From: a virus
Strand: one strand, 5' to 3'
Length of the DNA: 64,000 nucleotides
Virus record (IMG/VR): IMGVR_UViG_3300005289_000052
Location: 62,001-126,000 of that record
The notes under the pieces were generated by a model. That model saw nothing but the letters and a program-made list of their open reading frames with translations, was not told the origin of the DNA and did not search any database. Shown in pieces: positions 43,325 through 51,900 of this stretch. The position numbers and the translations under genes were made by a program. Numbering within the stretch: the stretch's first letter is position 1; each line of letters starts with the position of its first letter.

Positions 43325-43736
43325 TCATTGGGTCCTCTTCATAGATCACGATGCCCAGTTGCTGACGCTCCCAATTGAGCATAGCGACCTTCGAGAAGTC
43401 TTTGCTGGGATACATAGCCGTAGCCATGTTCTCACAAGCCTCGATCACCTCAGGGTTCATCTGCTCACCTTTAGCAGCAAACCCGCGCCCTTCCTTCAAA
43501 CAGTTCTTGGCGAAGTCACGCTTCTTCGTCATGTACTGCTCTTCCAGATACGTAGCATCGATCTGGTGGCGCTCACCTTCGGCCTTCATTTGCTGAGCAC
43601 CGTAGAACCCACCACAAACCACCACCAACATGCCCAGCGCAATAGCAAAGTTGTTGGACTGTTTACGGAGCCACTGACCGAAGGTAGCGAACAGAAGAAC
43701 CACTACGTACAACACAGCCTCACCACCCTTCTTCAT
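43314..43736 (-). CDS. Membrane protein, two TM segments
   Basis: Two hydrophobic segments (LYVVVLLFATFG and IALGMLVVVCGGFYG) occupy the first 50 of 140 residues; a soluble domain with two Cys follows. The function is unknown. It starts by ATGA overlap with the DUF4262-like gene. Confidence 0.72.
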   Translation of the reverse strand: MKKGGEAVLYVVVLLFATFGQWLRKQSNNFAIALGMLVVVCGGFYGAQQMKAEGERHQIDATYLEEQYMTKKRDFAKNCLKEGRGFAAKGEQMNPEVIEACENMATAMYPSKDFSKVAMLNWERQQLGIVIYEEDPMNEQ

Positions 43737-44233
43737 CGGGTCACCGCCGGAGCCTGACGCGGCTGCATGTAGCGAGTGTCGTAGCCTTCTTCACCCGGCA
43801 GCAGGTTTTGTGGATCAGGGTACAGCATCTGCCAAATACGCAGATCGTTACCACCGCGCTGTTTCAACTCAGAGCAGTACAAGTTCAGCATCTGAAAAAC
43901 GTTGCACGGGAACATCGCACTGCGCATCGGGGTAGGGTCGCCATCCGAACGCTTAACGATGTCGGTACGGACACCTTCTTCTGCCTTGCCTTCCTTGATC
44001 CAAGCCTGCGCTTGGTTCTTCAACATGTTGCCCAGGATGCGGTTATCAATCACCCCGCAGATGAACAGCTCTGGCATACCGAGGCGCGACAGACCTACGG
44101 TGTACGAGTAGTTCAACCCGTTGCCACCAGCGTGCTGCGGCACACCGGAAACGCTCAGGATCGCAAACTTGTTAGCAGCGATCGAACGCTTGATGTGACG
44201 CTTCACTTGTTTCTTGGTGTCTGCAACTTTCAT
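43733..44233 (-). CDS. DUF4262-like protein
   Basis: This 166-residue protein resembles DUF4262: an N-terminal FAILSVSGVP strand, then YSYTVGLSRLGMPELFICG (residues 43-61), the signature of that family, and a helical NMLKNQAQAWIKEG. DUF4262 proteins occur in bacteria and phages; the function is not known. The match is by pattern. Confidence 0.55.
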   Translation of the reverse strand: MKVADTKKQVKRHIKRSIAANKFAILSVSGVPQHAGGNGLNYSYTVGLSRLGMPELFICGVIDNRILGNMLKNQAQAWIKEGKAEEGVRTDIVKRSDGDPTPMRSAMFPCNVFQMLNLYCSELKQRGGNDLRIWQMLYPDPQNLLPGEEGYDTRYMQPRQAPAVTR

Positions 44234-44234
44234 G

Positions 44235-44747
44235 TTACTTCCTTTTAATAGGGGTTACTGTGGCGCGAGGTGCACCAAGGCGATGAGGGATCGGACCCTT
44301 GCCTTTTGGGATTTTCATCAGTTTAGCGCGACGCTTGCGAATCGCTTCGGGAACGTACATGAACAGCGCTGGCGCAGAGAAGTCAGGTTTGCCCTGCTTG
44401 ATCTGTACCAGTACCGCCATCATTTCTTCTTTGGGAGGATTCGACCAATCCATCTCGATCGTACTCGCCCCGTTCCAACGCACGCAGTTATTGGGATTAC
44501 CATCAATGAAGTTGGCGATACCCTGGCTCTTGATCGTACGTTTGATTGCAGCAGCGGTACTGTTCATCGGACCGTCCACGTTGCGGGTGGCGTAGAAACA
44601 GTAGTTGTTCAGGTCCTGACCGGAGGCAATCTCGTAATACGAGAGGTGCTCCTCGATCGGGATAGTCAACAAGAAGCAACGAGTGCCTACAAACGCATGG
44701 CTGCGGTTGGTGTGATACTCTTTCAGTCGACGAACGATCAGTGACAT
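44235..44747 (-). CDS. Hypothetical protein, 170 aa
   Basis: This soluble protein is unknown to me. The tail is basic (IRKRRAKLMKIPKGKG). I chose ATG 44747, which begins 1 base after the upstream stop and has AAGG upstream. Confidence 0.73.
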   Translation of the reverse strand: MSLIVRRLKEYHTNRSHAFVGTRCFLLTIPIEEHLSYYEIASGQDLNNYCFYATRNVDGPMNSTAAAIKRTIKSQGIANFIDGNPNNCVRWNGASTIEMDWSNPPKEEMMAVLVQIKQGKPDFSAPALFMYVPEAIRKRRAKLMKIPKGKGPIPHRLGAPRATVTPIKRK

Positions 44748-44748
44748 G

Positions 44749-45147
44749 TCAGCCTTCTTTCTTTTCGTAAGCGTTGAGGATGGTGCGACATTCAACTTCG
44801 GTAGGTTGACGTGGTGGATCGTTTTCGAACATCAGCCACATGCCCTCAGTGCGACCACGGGACTTATACCAACCCACCCACAGACAAGTCGGTTGGGCGT
44901 TCATGAAGCCCTTGTCGTTTTCACGAGGAAGAGTGTCAATGTCCAACAGGCTGACGGTAGCGAAGTGTTGGTTCTCTTCGCACTGGTGGTTAATGCGGTA
45001 GTCGCCTTCACGCTCAGCCAGATCACGAATTTCGTTAGCCGTTGCGCAGTTCCAGTTATCCCCGGTGAACGGACCTTCGCGGAACCCACATTTCGGGTCA
45101 GCACCGTTCCAAGTTTTACCACGAGTCTTACAAGCTTGACATTCCAT
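44749..45147 (-). CDS. Cys-rich hypothetical protein, 132 aa
   Basis: The start has CQAC and more Cys at about residues 20, 34 and 56, suggesting a zinc-binding site. The rest is unknown. It ends 1 base before the next start. Confidence 0.73.
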   Translation of the reverse strand: MECQACKTRGKTWNGADPKCGFREGPFTGDNWNCATANEIRDLAEREGDYRINHQCEENQHFATVSLLDIDTLPRENDKGFMNAQPTCLWVGWYKSRGRTEGMWLMFENDPPRQPTEVECRTILNAYEKKEG

Positions 45148-45744
45148 CTACGCTGCCCTTTTCAATTCATTTCCATAGACGTCAACCAGAGCTTGTGCTT
45201 TGGCTCGTCCTTCATCGGTGTAAAGGTTGATTCGTTTCGGGATACCAGCACGGATCGCCATCTGTAGCGCCATATTGGTTCCACCTTTAACCGTCTCAGT
45301 TTTACCAGCGGGTTTGGCCCAGTAGATAATAGCCTTAACTGGATCATTCAACGTGTCACCCAGAATCTGGAACACGTTACGAGTGTGCATGGCTTTTGCC
45401 CCACGCTTACACTTATCCCACGCAGGATGAACTTCTGATGCCATGCTGTGCGCCGTCTCCCAAGTAGGAAACTTTGTAGCATCGTAAAAGAAGTTCTTAG
45501 GGTCATGATAACGATCCCACACCCCATCCCACGCTAAGTAGATCCTGGCCTGCAAATCGTAGTACCAACGACTTTGTAACGCACCGTCATAGAAAGCACG
45601 ATCAGCGCCCTCAGCGTCACCACTACTTAAGGCATACCCTTGTGCATACAACGCTAAACTAATTTGTCGCATCAACGCCAGAATGTCCTCCGGCGTCTCA
45701 CGACTCCCCACTCCCGCAAACCACCCTCGGAAAATTGGTGGCAT
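45148..45744 (-). CDS. SLOG-like (DprA/YpsA-type) nucleotide-binding protein
   Basis: The first 60 of 198 residues read WFAGVGSRETPEDILALM, then YALSSGDAEGADRAF, matching the Rossmann-like start of SLOG/YpsA-type domains (GSR near the start, SGGA-x-GAD after the second strand; here SGDAEGAD). SLOG domains bind nucleotides or nucleotide-derived signals such as ADP-ribose products. A YWAKPAGKTETVKGGT segment later in the chain recalls the family C-terminal pattern with GGT. The phage role is unknown. Confidence 0.62.
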   Translation of the reverse strand: MPPIFRGWFAGVGSRETPEDILALMRQISLALYAQGYALSSGDAEGADRAFYDGALQSRWYYDLQARIYLAWDGVWDRYHDPKNFFYDATKFPTWETAHSMASEVHPAWDKCKRGAKAMHTRNVFQILGDTLNDPVKAIIYWAKPAGKTETVKGGTNMALQMAIRAGIPKRINLYTDEGRAKAQALVDVYGNELKRAA

Positions 45745-45748
45745 GGGA

Positions 45749-46048
45749 TCAGTCCTCGACTTTGTATTCCAGATACTGACTCGACGGGATCGGGCCGGTA
45801 ATCTTGAATGCAGACCAATAGTCCTTGTTGTAACGCAAGGTCACATGGTAGTAGTCGTTCACCCGACGCAACTCAATCTTTTTCAAAGACTGTCCCGGCA
45901 GGTAGTAATTGGCGCTGTCTTTGAAGAACTCGATAACTTCCGAGAACTCTTCAAAGTGAAACCGAGTATTCGGCTCCAGTGGCGAGAACTCTTGACCATC
46001 TTGTTTCAGATGGATGAGTCCAAAGGGGGGATATTGTTCAGGTCGCAT
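45749..46048 (-). CDS. Hypothetical protein, 99 aa
   Basis: This soluble small protein is unknown. It overlaps the next gene upstream by 43 bases and lies 4 bases before the SLOG-like gene. Confidence 0.72.
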   Translation of the reverse strand: MRPEQYPPFGLIHLKQDGQEFSPLEPNTRFHFEEFSEVIEFFKDSANYYLPGQSLKKIELRRVNDYYHVTLRYNKDYWSAFKITGPIPSSQYLEYKVED

Positions 46049-46464
46049 GGTTCTATCTCGTCCATTTCTAGATTGATCAGGAGGTTGTTGTGGATGACTT
46101 CCATATGCTCCACTGAGTACGCCAAGTAACGGCCGCCCTCAAGGTACGGAACCACATAGCGATAGATTTGATTGTACAACTCTGAGACGAAGTCTACGAA
46201 CATGTGCGTTTCATAAACGGACAGGTTTAGCAGGATATCCCCAATCGCATCTTTCTCTTCGCCGTCCACTTCTTCATCATGATTCTCGTACATCATATCT
46301 AAATACAGATGGAAAAGCTGAGCCACCTGAGTACGAGTCTTGGGCGAGGGATCTTGCAAAGCGTAGGTGCAGACGAAATCCACACAGTACCAGATGTTCT
46401 TCTCGATAGCACCTGAGGCACGTTGGATCATATCACCGCAGGGAATTAAGAACCGAGCTTCCAT
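46006..46464 (-). CDS. Hypothetical protein, 152 aa
   Basis: This acidic, helical, soluble protein is unknown. A palindrome AGGTACCT, which carries the ribosome site, lies just before its ATG. Confidence 0.74.
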   Translation of the reverse strand: MEARFLIPCGDMIQRASGAIEKNIWYCVDFVCTYALQDPSPKTRTQVAQLFHLYLDMMYENHDEEVDGEEKDAIGDILLNLSVYETHMFVDFVSELYNQIYRYVVPYLEGGRYLAYSVEHMEVIHNNLLINLEMDEIEPCDLNNIPPLDSSI

Positions 46465-46471
46465 AGGTACC

Positions 46472-46708
46472 TCACGACACGATGACGTCTCGAATAAACG
46501 GGATGTGGAAGACCATGCTGAAAATTAACGCCATTATCCACAAGACGAACTTGCAGAACATGATGTTACCCAGCTCGTGACGGAACGACCAGCGAACAGC
46601 ATGCCAGAACTCCGACCAGTCATCCTGACAGCGAGCATACGCACCGAGGTAGAAACCGCAGTTGAGAGCGATAAAGATGATAAGGAACGTCAGGAGGAAA
46701 CCGATCAT
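46472..46708 (-). CDS. Small membrane protein, two TM segments
   Basis: The two hydrophobic segments (IGFLLTFLIIFIALNCGFYL and FCKFVLWIMALIFSMVF) fill most of this 78-residue protein. ATG 46708 overlaps the upstream stop as ATGA; AGGAGG is upstream. The function is unknown. Confidence 0.7.
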   Translation of the reverse strand: MIGFLLTFLIIFIALNCGFYLGAYARCQDDWSEFWHAVRWSFRHELGNIMFCKFVLWIMALIFSMVFHIPFIRDVIVS

Positions 46709-46950
46709 GGGAAGAACTTCGTGTAGTTGATATAAAGGAGGACCAGCAGGAACGGAACGTGGAGTACGACAATGCACATCCACAGGCGAACAATACTGAA
46801 CCCACGATTTTGATGCCACAACATTTCGATCTGTGCTTTCCACTCAGGCCAATCAAAGCCTAAGTCAACGTGGAAAATACGGAACGAGGCAAACAGAAAC
46901 ACAACAGACCACAACAACAGCAGGACATACGTTGGGATTTCACCAGCCAT
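46705..46950 (-). CDS. Small membrane protein, two TM segments
   Basis: This 81-residue protein has two hydrophobic segments (VLLLLWSVVFLFASF and LWMCIVVLHVPFLLVLLYI). ATG 46950 has GAGGAAG upstream. It forms a pair with the following membrane gene. Confidence 0.68.
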   Translation of the reverse strand: MAGEIPTYVLLLLWSVVFLFASFRIFHVDLGFDWPEWKAQIEMLWHQNRGFSIVRLWMCIVVLHVPFLLVLLYINYTKFFP

Positions 46951-46976
46951 TTTCTTTTGCTTCCTCAAGCATAGAA

Positions 46977-46994
46977 GGGCTCCCGCAGGAGCCC
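46977..46994 (-). terminator. Hairpin at gene end
   Basis: A GGGCTCC/GGAGCCC stem with a 4-base loop (CGCA on the plus strand) follows the gene ending at 47001. Confidence 0.65.
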
Positions 46995-47000
46995 GAAAGG

Positions 47001-47480
47001 TTATTTGACCAGAGGGTCGAAGATACCAATCCAGTACCAGAACACACCAAGGAAGATACTGACGGCGTAGAAGGTGGCGTACGCCTTACGGTCTGCCTTT
47101 TTCAGTTCATCGATGTGTTCACGCACCGCCCAGAACTGTTTCCAGTGAGCACGTGGTTGATAGCCCACACCTTGTCTACGTGCAACCGCGTAACGGTAGA
47201 GCATGGTGATCGCGATGTAACACACAAGGATGAACACCGCAGCGTACTTCAACGCACCACTAGACAAAACCATCCCGATTAACAGTCCGTAGGAACCGAA
47301 CCACATCGCCATCTCCACCAACGGTTTCTTCAACCGCCGATCACGCAGGATAGGAGCCAGGCCTTTAAGCAGTTCCTTCGGACGAAAGCCAATCTCTTGT
47401 ACTCCACAGTACAGAGCAATACCTGCGCTAAGTAGCACAGCACACAACACACCAAACAGAGCACCGTATACAGCAGTCAT
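47001..47480 (-). CDS. Membrane protein, about four TM segments
   Basis: This 159-residue protein has hydrophobic segments near residues 5-25, 60-75, 80-95 and 140-155, with charged stretches between. I cannot name a family. Its ATG starts at the base where the previous stop codon begins (47480), another coupled pair. Confidence 0.74.
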   Translation of the reverse strand: MTAVYGALFGVLCAVLLSAGIALYCGVQEIGFRPKELLKGLAPILRDRRLKKPLVEMAMWFGSYGLLIGMVLSSGALKYAAVFILVCYIAITMLYRYAVARRQGVGYQPRAHWKQFWAVREHIDELKKADRKAYATFYAVSIFLGVFWYWIGIFDPLVK

Positions 47481-48418
47481 TAGCGATTTCCTTTATTGTC
47501 GCCCGGTTCTTCAAATTCGTCCACCAAATGCGGACAGTCGTCGTAGCTGAACTCTTCTTGTGGCTCAGGAGGGAGTTCATCCTCATCACCATCCATAAAC
47601 AACGGGTACTCCTCGTCAATCAAAACCTCTGGGTTCCTGTCGAGGTGAGCAGCCACGTGTAGGTGACGGTACAACGGAGGCAAGAAGCGAGCGTAACGTT
47701 TGACAATCTCATCGCCCATATAGCGACGGAAGTTCCACGTGAACAGGTAGTGTGCCAATTTCCTAACTGACTCAACTCCCGCTTCTTTAAAGCTTATACT
47801 CTTGGCTCTGTTCAGATGGAGCACTTCCCGCCAGAACAGACCAAAGGCTAGGTGATACTCTTCCCAACTCATCTTGCGAGGATAGTGATCTACCCCTGCT
47901 TGGATGTGTTCGTTATTGTAATCCTTCAACAAATCTTCCAACGCATGTAAGCACGCGGTGTTCTCATTGAAGAAGTAGTTACGACCAAACTCAGCACCCA
48001 TCAGCCCGTAGTGTCCGGGTGCAGTGCGAGCCAACACATCTTTACGGGCCTTCTCTTCCTGCTGTTGCTCCATCAATTTCTCATGGACCTTGCGAGCTTC
48101 CAGAACATCTTTGATTTGATGTTCCTTCACAATGCAAGACTTGGTGATGTCAGCAGGCCCAGGCCACCCTAGGGCTTGATAGACCAACGACGAAGCATCA
48201 TCGTAGTCAACCTTAAGGTCTCGCCAAACGTGGTGTAGCAAGCGCCCAAGGAGCGTTGCCGAGATGTATTTCCTACTACGGATTTTGTCCAGTACCTCTT
48301 CTACCGCAGCCTTGTCGATGTGGGGCTCTAACACGACGTTGCGGAACTTGGATTTCTTTACTACGTGCGACTTGCCGGGACGCAGATAAAATACAGGTTG
48401 GTTCTTCTTTGAGCCCAT
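47480..48418 (-). CDS. Hypothetical protein, 312 aa
   Basis: This soluble, helical protein has a basic start and an acidic, proline-rich end. No family is evident. Confidence 0.77.
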   Translation of the reverse strand: MGSKKNQPVFYLRPGKSHVVKKSKFRNVVLEPHIDKAAVEEVLDKIRSRKYISATLLGRLLHHVWRDLKVDYDDASSLVYQALGWPGPADITKSCIVKEHQIKDVLEARKVHEKLMEQQQEEKARKDVLARTAPGHYGLMGAEFGRNYFFNENTACLHALEDLLKDYNNEHIQAGVDHYPRKMSWEEYHLAFGLFWREVLHLNRAKSISFKEAGVESVRKLAHYLFTWNFRRYMGDEIVKRYARFLPPLYRHLHVAAHLDRNPEVLIDEEYPLFMDGDEDELPPEPQEEFSYDDCPHLVDEFEEPGDNKGNR

Positions 48419-48441
48419 GATGTTCCATTCCAGATAGATGC

Positions 48442-48459
48442 GGGTCTCCGAAGAGACCC
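48442..48459 (-). terminator. UUCG-loop hairpin
   Basis: GGGTCTC-TTCG-GAGACCC on the minus strand lies after the gene ending at 48467. Confidence 0.7.
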
Positions 48460-48466
48460 TAGAGAA

Positions 48467-49117
48467 TCATTGTTTGGTCAGCACAGCTTTACGAGCATCT
48501 CGCTCTTTCATTTGGCGGTCGATTTGTGCATGGAAGTGATCTGCCATGAACTTACCTTCCTCGAGACGCATCATCCGATTCCAAATCTCTTGGGCTACAG
48601 TACCCTCGAAATCTTCTTCGATGTTGAAGAAGGAACCGATGGAGTACAGCAGGTGCTTGTACACCTTCACCATCATACCCACTTCTTTACGCAGGATATC
48701 GGCCACCTTGTCAATAACGAAGTGGTCAATGTCTTCGATCATCTTGGCCAGACGACCGGTTGCGTAAACGCCTTCACGAACACAACGCTGGAGACTCCAC
48801 GTGTCATCACGCTCCCAGCATTCTTCTGCACGGATGTTCATCGTGTTGAACATAGACAGGCTAACCAACAACCCATCCAGACAACGACGATAGATAAACG
48901 CTACCGTAGCATCCCAATCACGCGAACGAGCATTGACAGCCTCTTCGGAATTATTGGCAAGATCCAGCAGGTAGATCGTTTCCATCAACTGTGCACTGTA
49001 CTTGACGTGGTGTAAAGTCAAGTGCTCCAACCGACGATGACGACCCAGCTTATAGATGTCATCGTGGAAGTATTGATCGTGTAGTTCTTGGCGGAATTGC
49101 AGACGATTGAGATCCAT
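48467..49117 (-). CDS. Hypothetical all-helical protein, 216 aa
   Basis: The chain looks almost wholly alpha-helical, with several Glu and Asp on helices, faintly like all-alpha NTP pyrophosphatases (MazG or dimeric dUTPase). The metal motif E-x-x-E/E-x-x-D is not clear, so I leave it unnamed. It lies just downstream of the dCTP deaminase. Confidence 0.74.
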   Translation of the reverse strand: MDLNRLQFRQELHDQYFHDDIYKLGRHRRLEHLTLHHVKYSAQLMETIYLLDLANNSEEAVNARSRDWDATVAFIYRRCLDGLLVSLSMFNTMNIRAEECWERDDTWSLQRCVREGVYATGRLAKMIEDIDHFVIDKVADILRKEVGMMVKVYKHLLYSIGSFFNIEEDFEGTVAQEIWNRMMRLEEGKFMADHFHAQIDRQMKERDARKAVLTKQ

Positions 49118-49119
49118 CG

Positions 49120-49941
49120 TTACATCCTCGGGACAACAACCCCTGTTTGACCTTGGTACTTGCCCCCACGGTCTTTATACGAGGTTTCACACGCCTCGTC
49201 AGACTCGAGGAACAACATTTGTGCAACGCCTTCGTTGGCGTAGATCTTGGCCGGTAGGTTGGTAGTGTTGGAGAACTCCAGCGTCACGTGCCCTTCCCAC
49301 TCAGGTTCCAACGGGGTCACGTTAACGATGATGCCGCAACGAGCGTAGGTCGACTTACCCAGGCAGATGGTCAAGACGTTCCGTGGAATGCGGAAGTACT
49401 CAACCGTACGGGCCAGTGCAAAGCTGTTCGGTGGGATAATGCAAACGTCGGACTTGATGTCCACGAATGCCTTCTCATCGAAGTTCTTCGGATCGACAGT
49501 TGCCGAGTTGATGTTGGTAAACACCTTGAACTCGTCAGCACAACGCACGTCGTAACCGTAGGAGGAAGTGCCGTAGGAGATCTTGACTTCTTCCATCCAC
49601 AGCTCGCCGTCGCGGGCTACGACACGATAACCTGCTGCTGGTTCGAGGACACCTTCGTGGAACGCATCGCACTCTTGGCGAGACAGCTTACGAGGTCCAC
49701 CACCACGGACCTGACCGTATTCGAACGGCTCGATCATTGGCTTGAACTTGTCGAAGACCTGATCGTTTTCCTGCAAGCGCCATGCCCAGAAGCTGTTCTC
49801 CAGCGAACGCAGTTGATCTGCGGTGTGTGTGATACCTTCCCACGCCAGCTCTTTCATTTCACTGGAGCCCGGTCGGACATACAGCGCATGGGTTGGTGGT
49901 GTGGACATACGACGAATCCACTTGTCCGATTTGATGCTCAT
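49120..49941 (-). CDS. dcd: dCTP deaminase with two insertions
   Basis: The enzyme turns dCTP into dUTP, the source of dUMP for thymidylate synthase. The start [12 protein letters not shown], the segment [28 protein letters not shown] and a late KYQGQTGV are, as far as I recall, nearly identical to the Pseudomonas Dcd. That host enzyme is about 188 residues; this one is 273, because about 55 residues (13-68) and about 38 residues (82-120) replace two short loops. The catalytic Glu in HVTLEFSN is kept. This looks like a host gene taken up and then remodelled. Confidence 0.9.
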   Translation of the reverse strand: MSIKSDKWIRRMSTPPTHALYVRPGSSEMKELAWEGITHTADQLRSLENSFWAWRLQENDQVFDKFKPMIEPFEYGQVRGGGPRKLSRQECDAFHEGVLEPAAGYRVVARDGELWMEEVKISYGTSSYGYDVRCADEFKVFTNINSATVDPKNFDEKAFVDIKSDVCIIPPNSFALARTVEYFRIPRNVLTICLGKSTYARCGIIVNVTPLEPEWEGHVTLEFSNTTNLPAKIYANEGVAQMLFLESDEACETSYKDRGGKYQGQTGVVVPRM

Positions 49942-50546
49942 TGAAAGAGTTCCTTGACCGCATTTTCGAGGGTGAGGGATGGAGTTACGAAAGCCACGAT
50001 ACCTTCTTTCTTGGCGAAAGTCAGTAGGGTTTCTTTAATTTGTGGCAGGGGTTCTTCCGGGTGGAAGCTCAAGAGCACAACAGACGAATTGTGGTCGTCG
50101 AGGATCTCACCGATCAGATCCGCGTCGTGTTCCAGCTCTTCGAATACACCCTCGGTATTAGCGTGCACTTGTTCGATGTCTTCGAAGGTGATATACACCG
50201 CCGTGGTATCTTTGGTGTCGAGCGCACGTTTATACGCATCGAGCAACAAACCCTGTTGTACAGTTTTCATGACGGTGCTCCGGTGGTTGAGGTAGTCGTA
50301 CGTCTCTTCTTCAATCGGCCACAAGGCAGACTTCGGGAAAGGGTAAGCGCTGCCATCAGGAAGCTTGGTGATGTAGAGACCAGACTTCAAAAGCTGGGTG
50401 ACCAGCAGATCCTGACCAATGAAAGGACGAGCGTCAGGGTCGATGCCGTGATCACCACCGCCACCCATGTTGTACCGCTTACCGATTTCCAACGGGTTGC
50501 CACGAAACAGTCGCTCCTGCTCGCGGCTCATAGATAGCTTAGCCAT
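49938..50546 (-). CDS. Hypothetical protein, 202 aa
   Basis: This soluble protein has a glycine run near residue 30 (GGGGDHG) and is otherwise unknown. It overlaps the dCTP deaminase start by 4 bases (ATGA). Confidence 0.75.
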   Translation of the reverse strand: MAKLSMSREQERLFRGNPLEIGKRYNMGGGGDHGIDPDARPFIGQDLLVTQLLKSGLYITKLPDGSAYPFPKSALWPIEEETYDYLNHRSTVMKTVQQGLLLDAYKRALDTKDTTAVYITFEDIEQVHANTEGVFEELEHDADLIGEILDDHNSSVVLLSFHPEEPLPQIKETLLTFAKKEGIVAFVTPSLTLENAVKELFQ

Positions 50547-50931
50547 GTTCTTTATTACCCTCAGTCAGCTTTTCGTAAAGCTCTTTCAGATCAGTGTACA
50601 AGATTTGAGTCTTGTAACCGGTGGCGCGGAACATCTCTTTCACCGTTTCGACCAGTTCTTCAACCGTGGTTTCACTCCCCAAGGAGACGGCACGATAGTA
50701 GACTTGGTGGCGGGAGAAGCTGTGGTGCATGTCGCGAGGATTGATGCCTTCGTGATGACAGGCCGAATCAACACGTTCCTTGAAAGGAATAACGGCGTCT
50801 TCCTTGTTCAGCGTCAGGAAGATTACGCTAGCGAAGTTGGCATCATTGGCAGTCGTTATCGACTGGCGCAAACCGCCAAAGTGGACCACGATCGGGAAGT
50901 CGAAATCTTTTACTGGGGAGGTTGTGAACAT
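50539..50931 (-). CDS. Hypothetical protein, 130 aa
   Basis: This soluble, alpha/beta protein is unknown. It overlaps both neighbours (by 8 and 22 bases). Confidence 0.74.
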   Translation of the reverse strand: MFTTSPVKDFDFPIVVHFGGLRQSITTANDANFASVIFLTLNKEDAVIPFKERVDSACHHEGINPRDMHHSFSRHQVYYRAVSLGSETTVEELVETVKEMFRATGYKTQILYTDLKELYEKLTEGNKEHG

Positions 50932-51338
50932 TGAGGCCTCGGTGCGTAACCAATGTTGTCGAACATACCGGCGACATTAAGATCGTCGGTGAAGAAGTAC
51001 ACGTCGTTGTCGGGGAAACGTTCACCCCATTGCTGCATACCAATGAAGGTCATGGTCGGACCGTCATTAACCACACCACCACCATCGAACTCCTGATTGG
51101 TCCAAGCTCGACCAAAGCTGATGTTGTTCTCAGCGGTGAAGGTATCCCAGTCGATACAGTTCTCTTCCCGCACAATCTCGATGGACTTCTCCCAGCGTTC
51201 GTCAAGCGTATTGGAGGTATCCAGACCCGTCACAAACTTACAGCCTCCACCCACAGGTGGATTGTGAATAATGAATTGCATCATCTCCACTACAGTTCCC
51301 TTGTACAGCTTTACGTTTTCAGGCAAGGTCCGTTTCAT
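50910..51338 (-). CDS. Hypothetical protein, 142 aa
   Basis: The family of this soluble protein is unknown. A glycine-rich segment (NPPVGGGCKF) lies near residue 30. It overlaps the next gene by 22 bases. Confidence 0.74.
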   Translation of the reverse strand: MKRTLPENVKLYKGTVVEMMQFIIHNPPVGGGCKFVTGLDTSNTLDERWEKSIEIVREENCIDWDTFTAENNISFGRAWTNQEFDGGGVVNDGPTMTFIGMQQWGERFPDNDVYFFTDDLNVAGMFDNIGYAPRPQCSQPPQ

Positions 51339-51362
51339 TTATAACTCCGGGCATAAAAGGAA

Positions 51363-51382
51363 GAGGGGACCGGAGTCCCCTC
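51363..51382 (-). terminator. Hairpin at gene end
   Basis: A GAGGGGAC/GTCCCCTC stem with a 4-base loop (CGGA on the plus strand) is followed on the minus strand by TTCCTTTTATG. It closes the unit ending at 51386. Confidence 0.75.
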
Positions 51383-51385
51383 GGG

Positions 51386-51643
51386 TTAACAGCACTTGTG
51401 GGTCAGAGCCACCCAGGCGCCATTGCGTGCAGCTTGAAGCAGGTATAACTGGTAACGCAAGCACTGGGTATGCGTGCCCTTAAAGATTGCCGAGTACTCA
51501 CTCGTCGCACCTTTAGGTCGCACTTGCCAGCGTTTCCAGATCCAGCTCTTCGGACGACGCTCTACCACGTAATCGACTTGCTCATGAGCAGCCCAATACC
51601 GTGGGTCTTCCAAAGGGTTGTCGTAAACATCGGGAGGTTTCAT
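51386..51643 (-). CDS. Hypothetical protein, 85 aa
   Basis: This small, basic, Trp-rich protein is unknown. It overlaps the next gene by 4 bases and ends at a terminator. Confidence 0.72.
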   Translation of the reverse strand: MKPPDVYDNPLEDPRYWAAHEQVDYVVERRPKSWIWKRWQVRPKGATSEYSAIFKGTHTQCLRYQLYLLQAARNGAWVALTHKCC

Positions 51644-51900
51644 CGACGATAACTCGTGACTGCGCCGTGGGAAGTTTCGCAGACAATGAAGTTCACATCG
51701 AGGTTAGTTTTGAGTTTGTAGACCTTACAGTCATCAACCTCAGCAACCAGCTCGTAGTTGGTCTTGGGGTTCTTCTTTACGACCTCGAGGGCTTCGAGTC
51801 TCTCGTACTTAGCAGAGACCGCAGGAATCACCACCATGATGAACAACATTAACGCGTATAGCCACCACCACGTGCGCAGGTGGAATTTCAGCCGCAGCAT
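51640..51900 (-). CDS. Small exported or membrane-anchored protein, 86 aa
   Basis: A hydrophobic N-terminus (WWWLYALMLFIMVVIPAVSA) could be a signal peptide or an anchor. Behind it are two Cys about 20 residues apart (DDCKVYKL and FIVCETSHG), which could pair in the periplasm. It starts by TAATG overlap with the TAXI gene, so the two may act together. Confidence 0.7.
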   Translation of the reverse strand: MLRLKFHLRTWWWLYALMLFIMVVIPAVSAKYERLEALEVVKKNPKTNYELVAEVDDCKVYKLKTNLDVNFIVCETSHGAVTSYRR

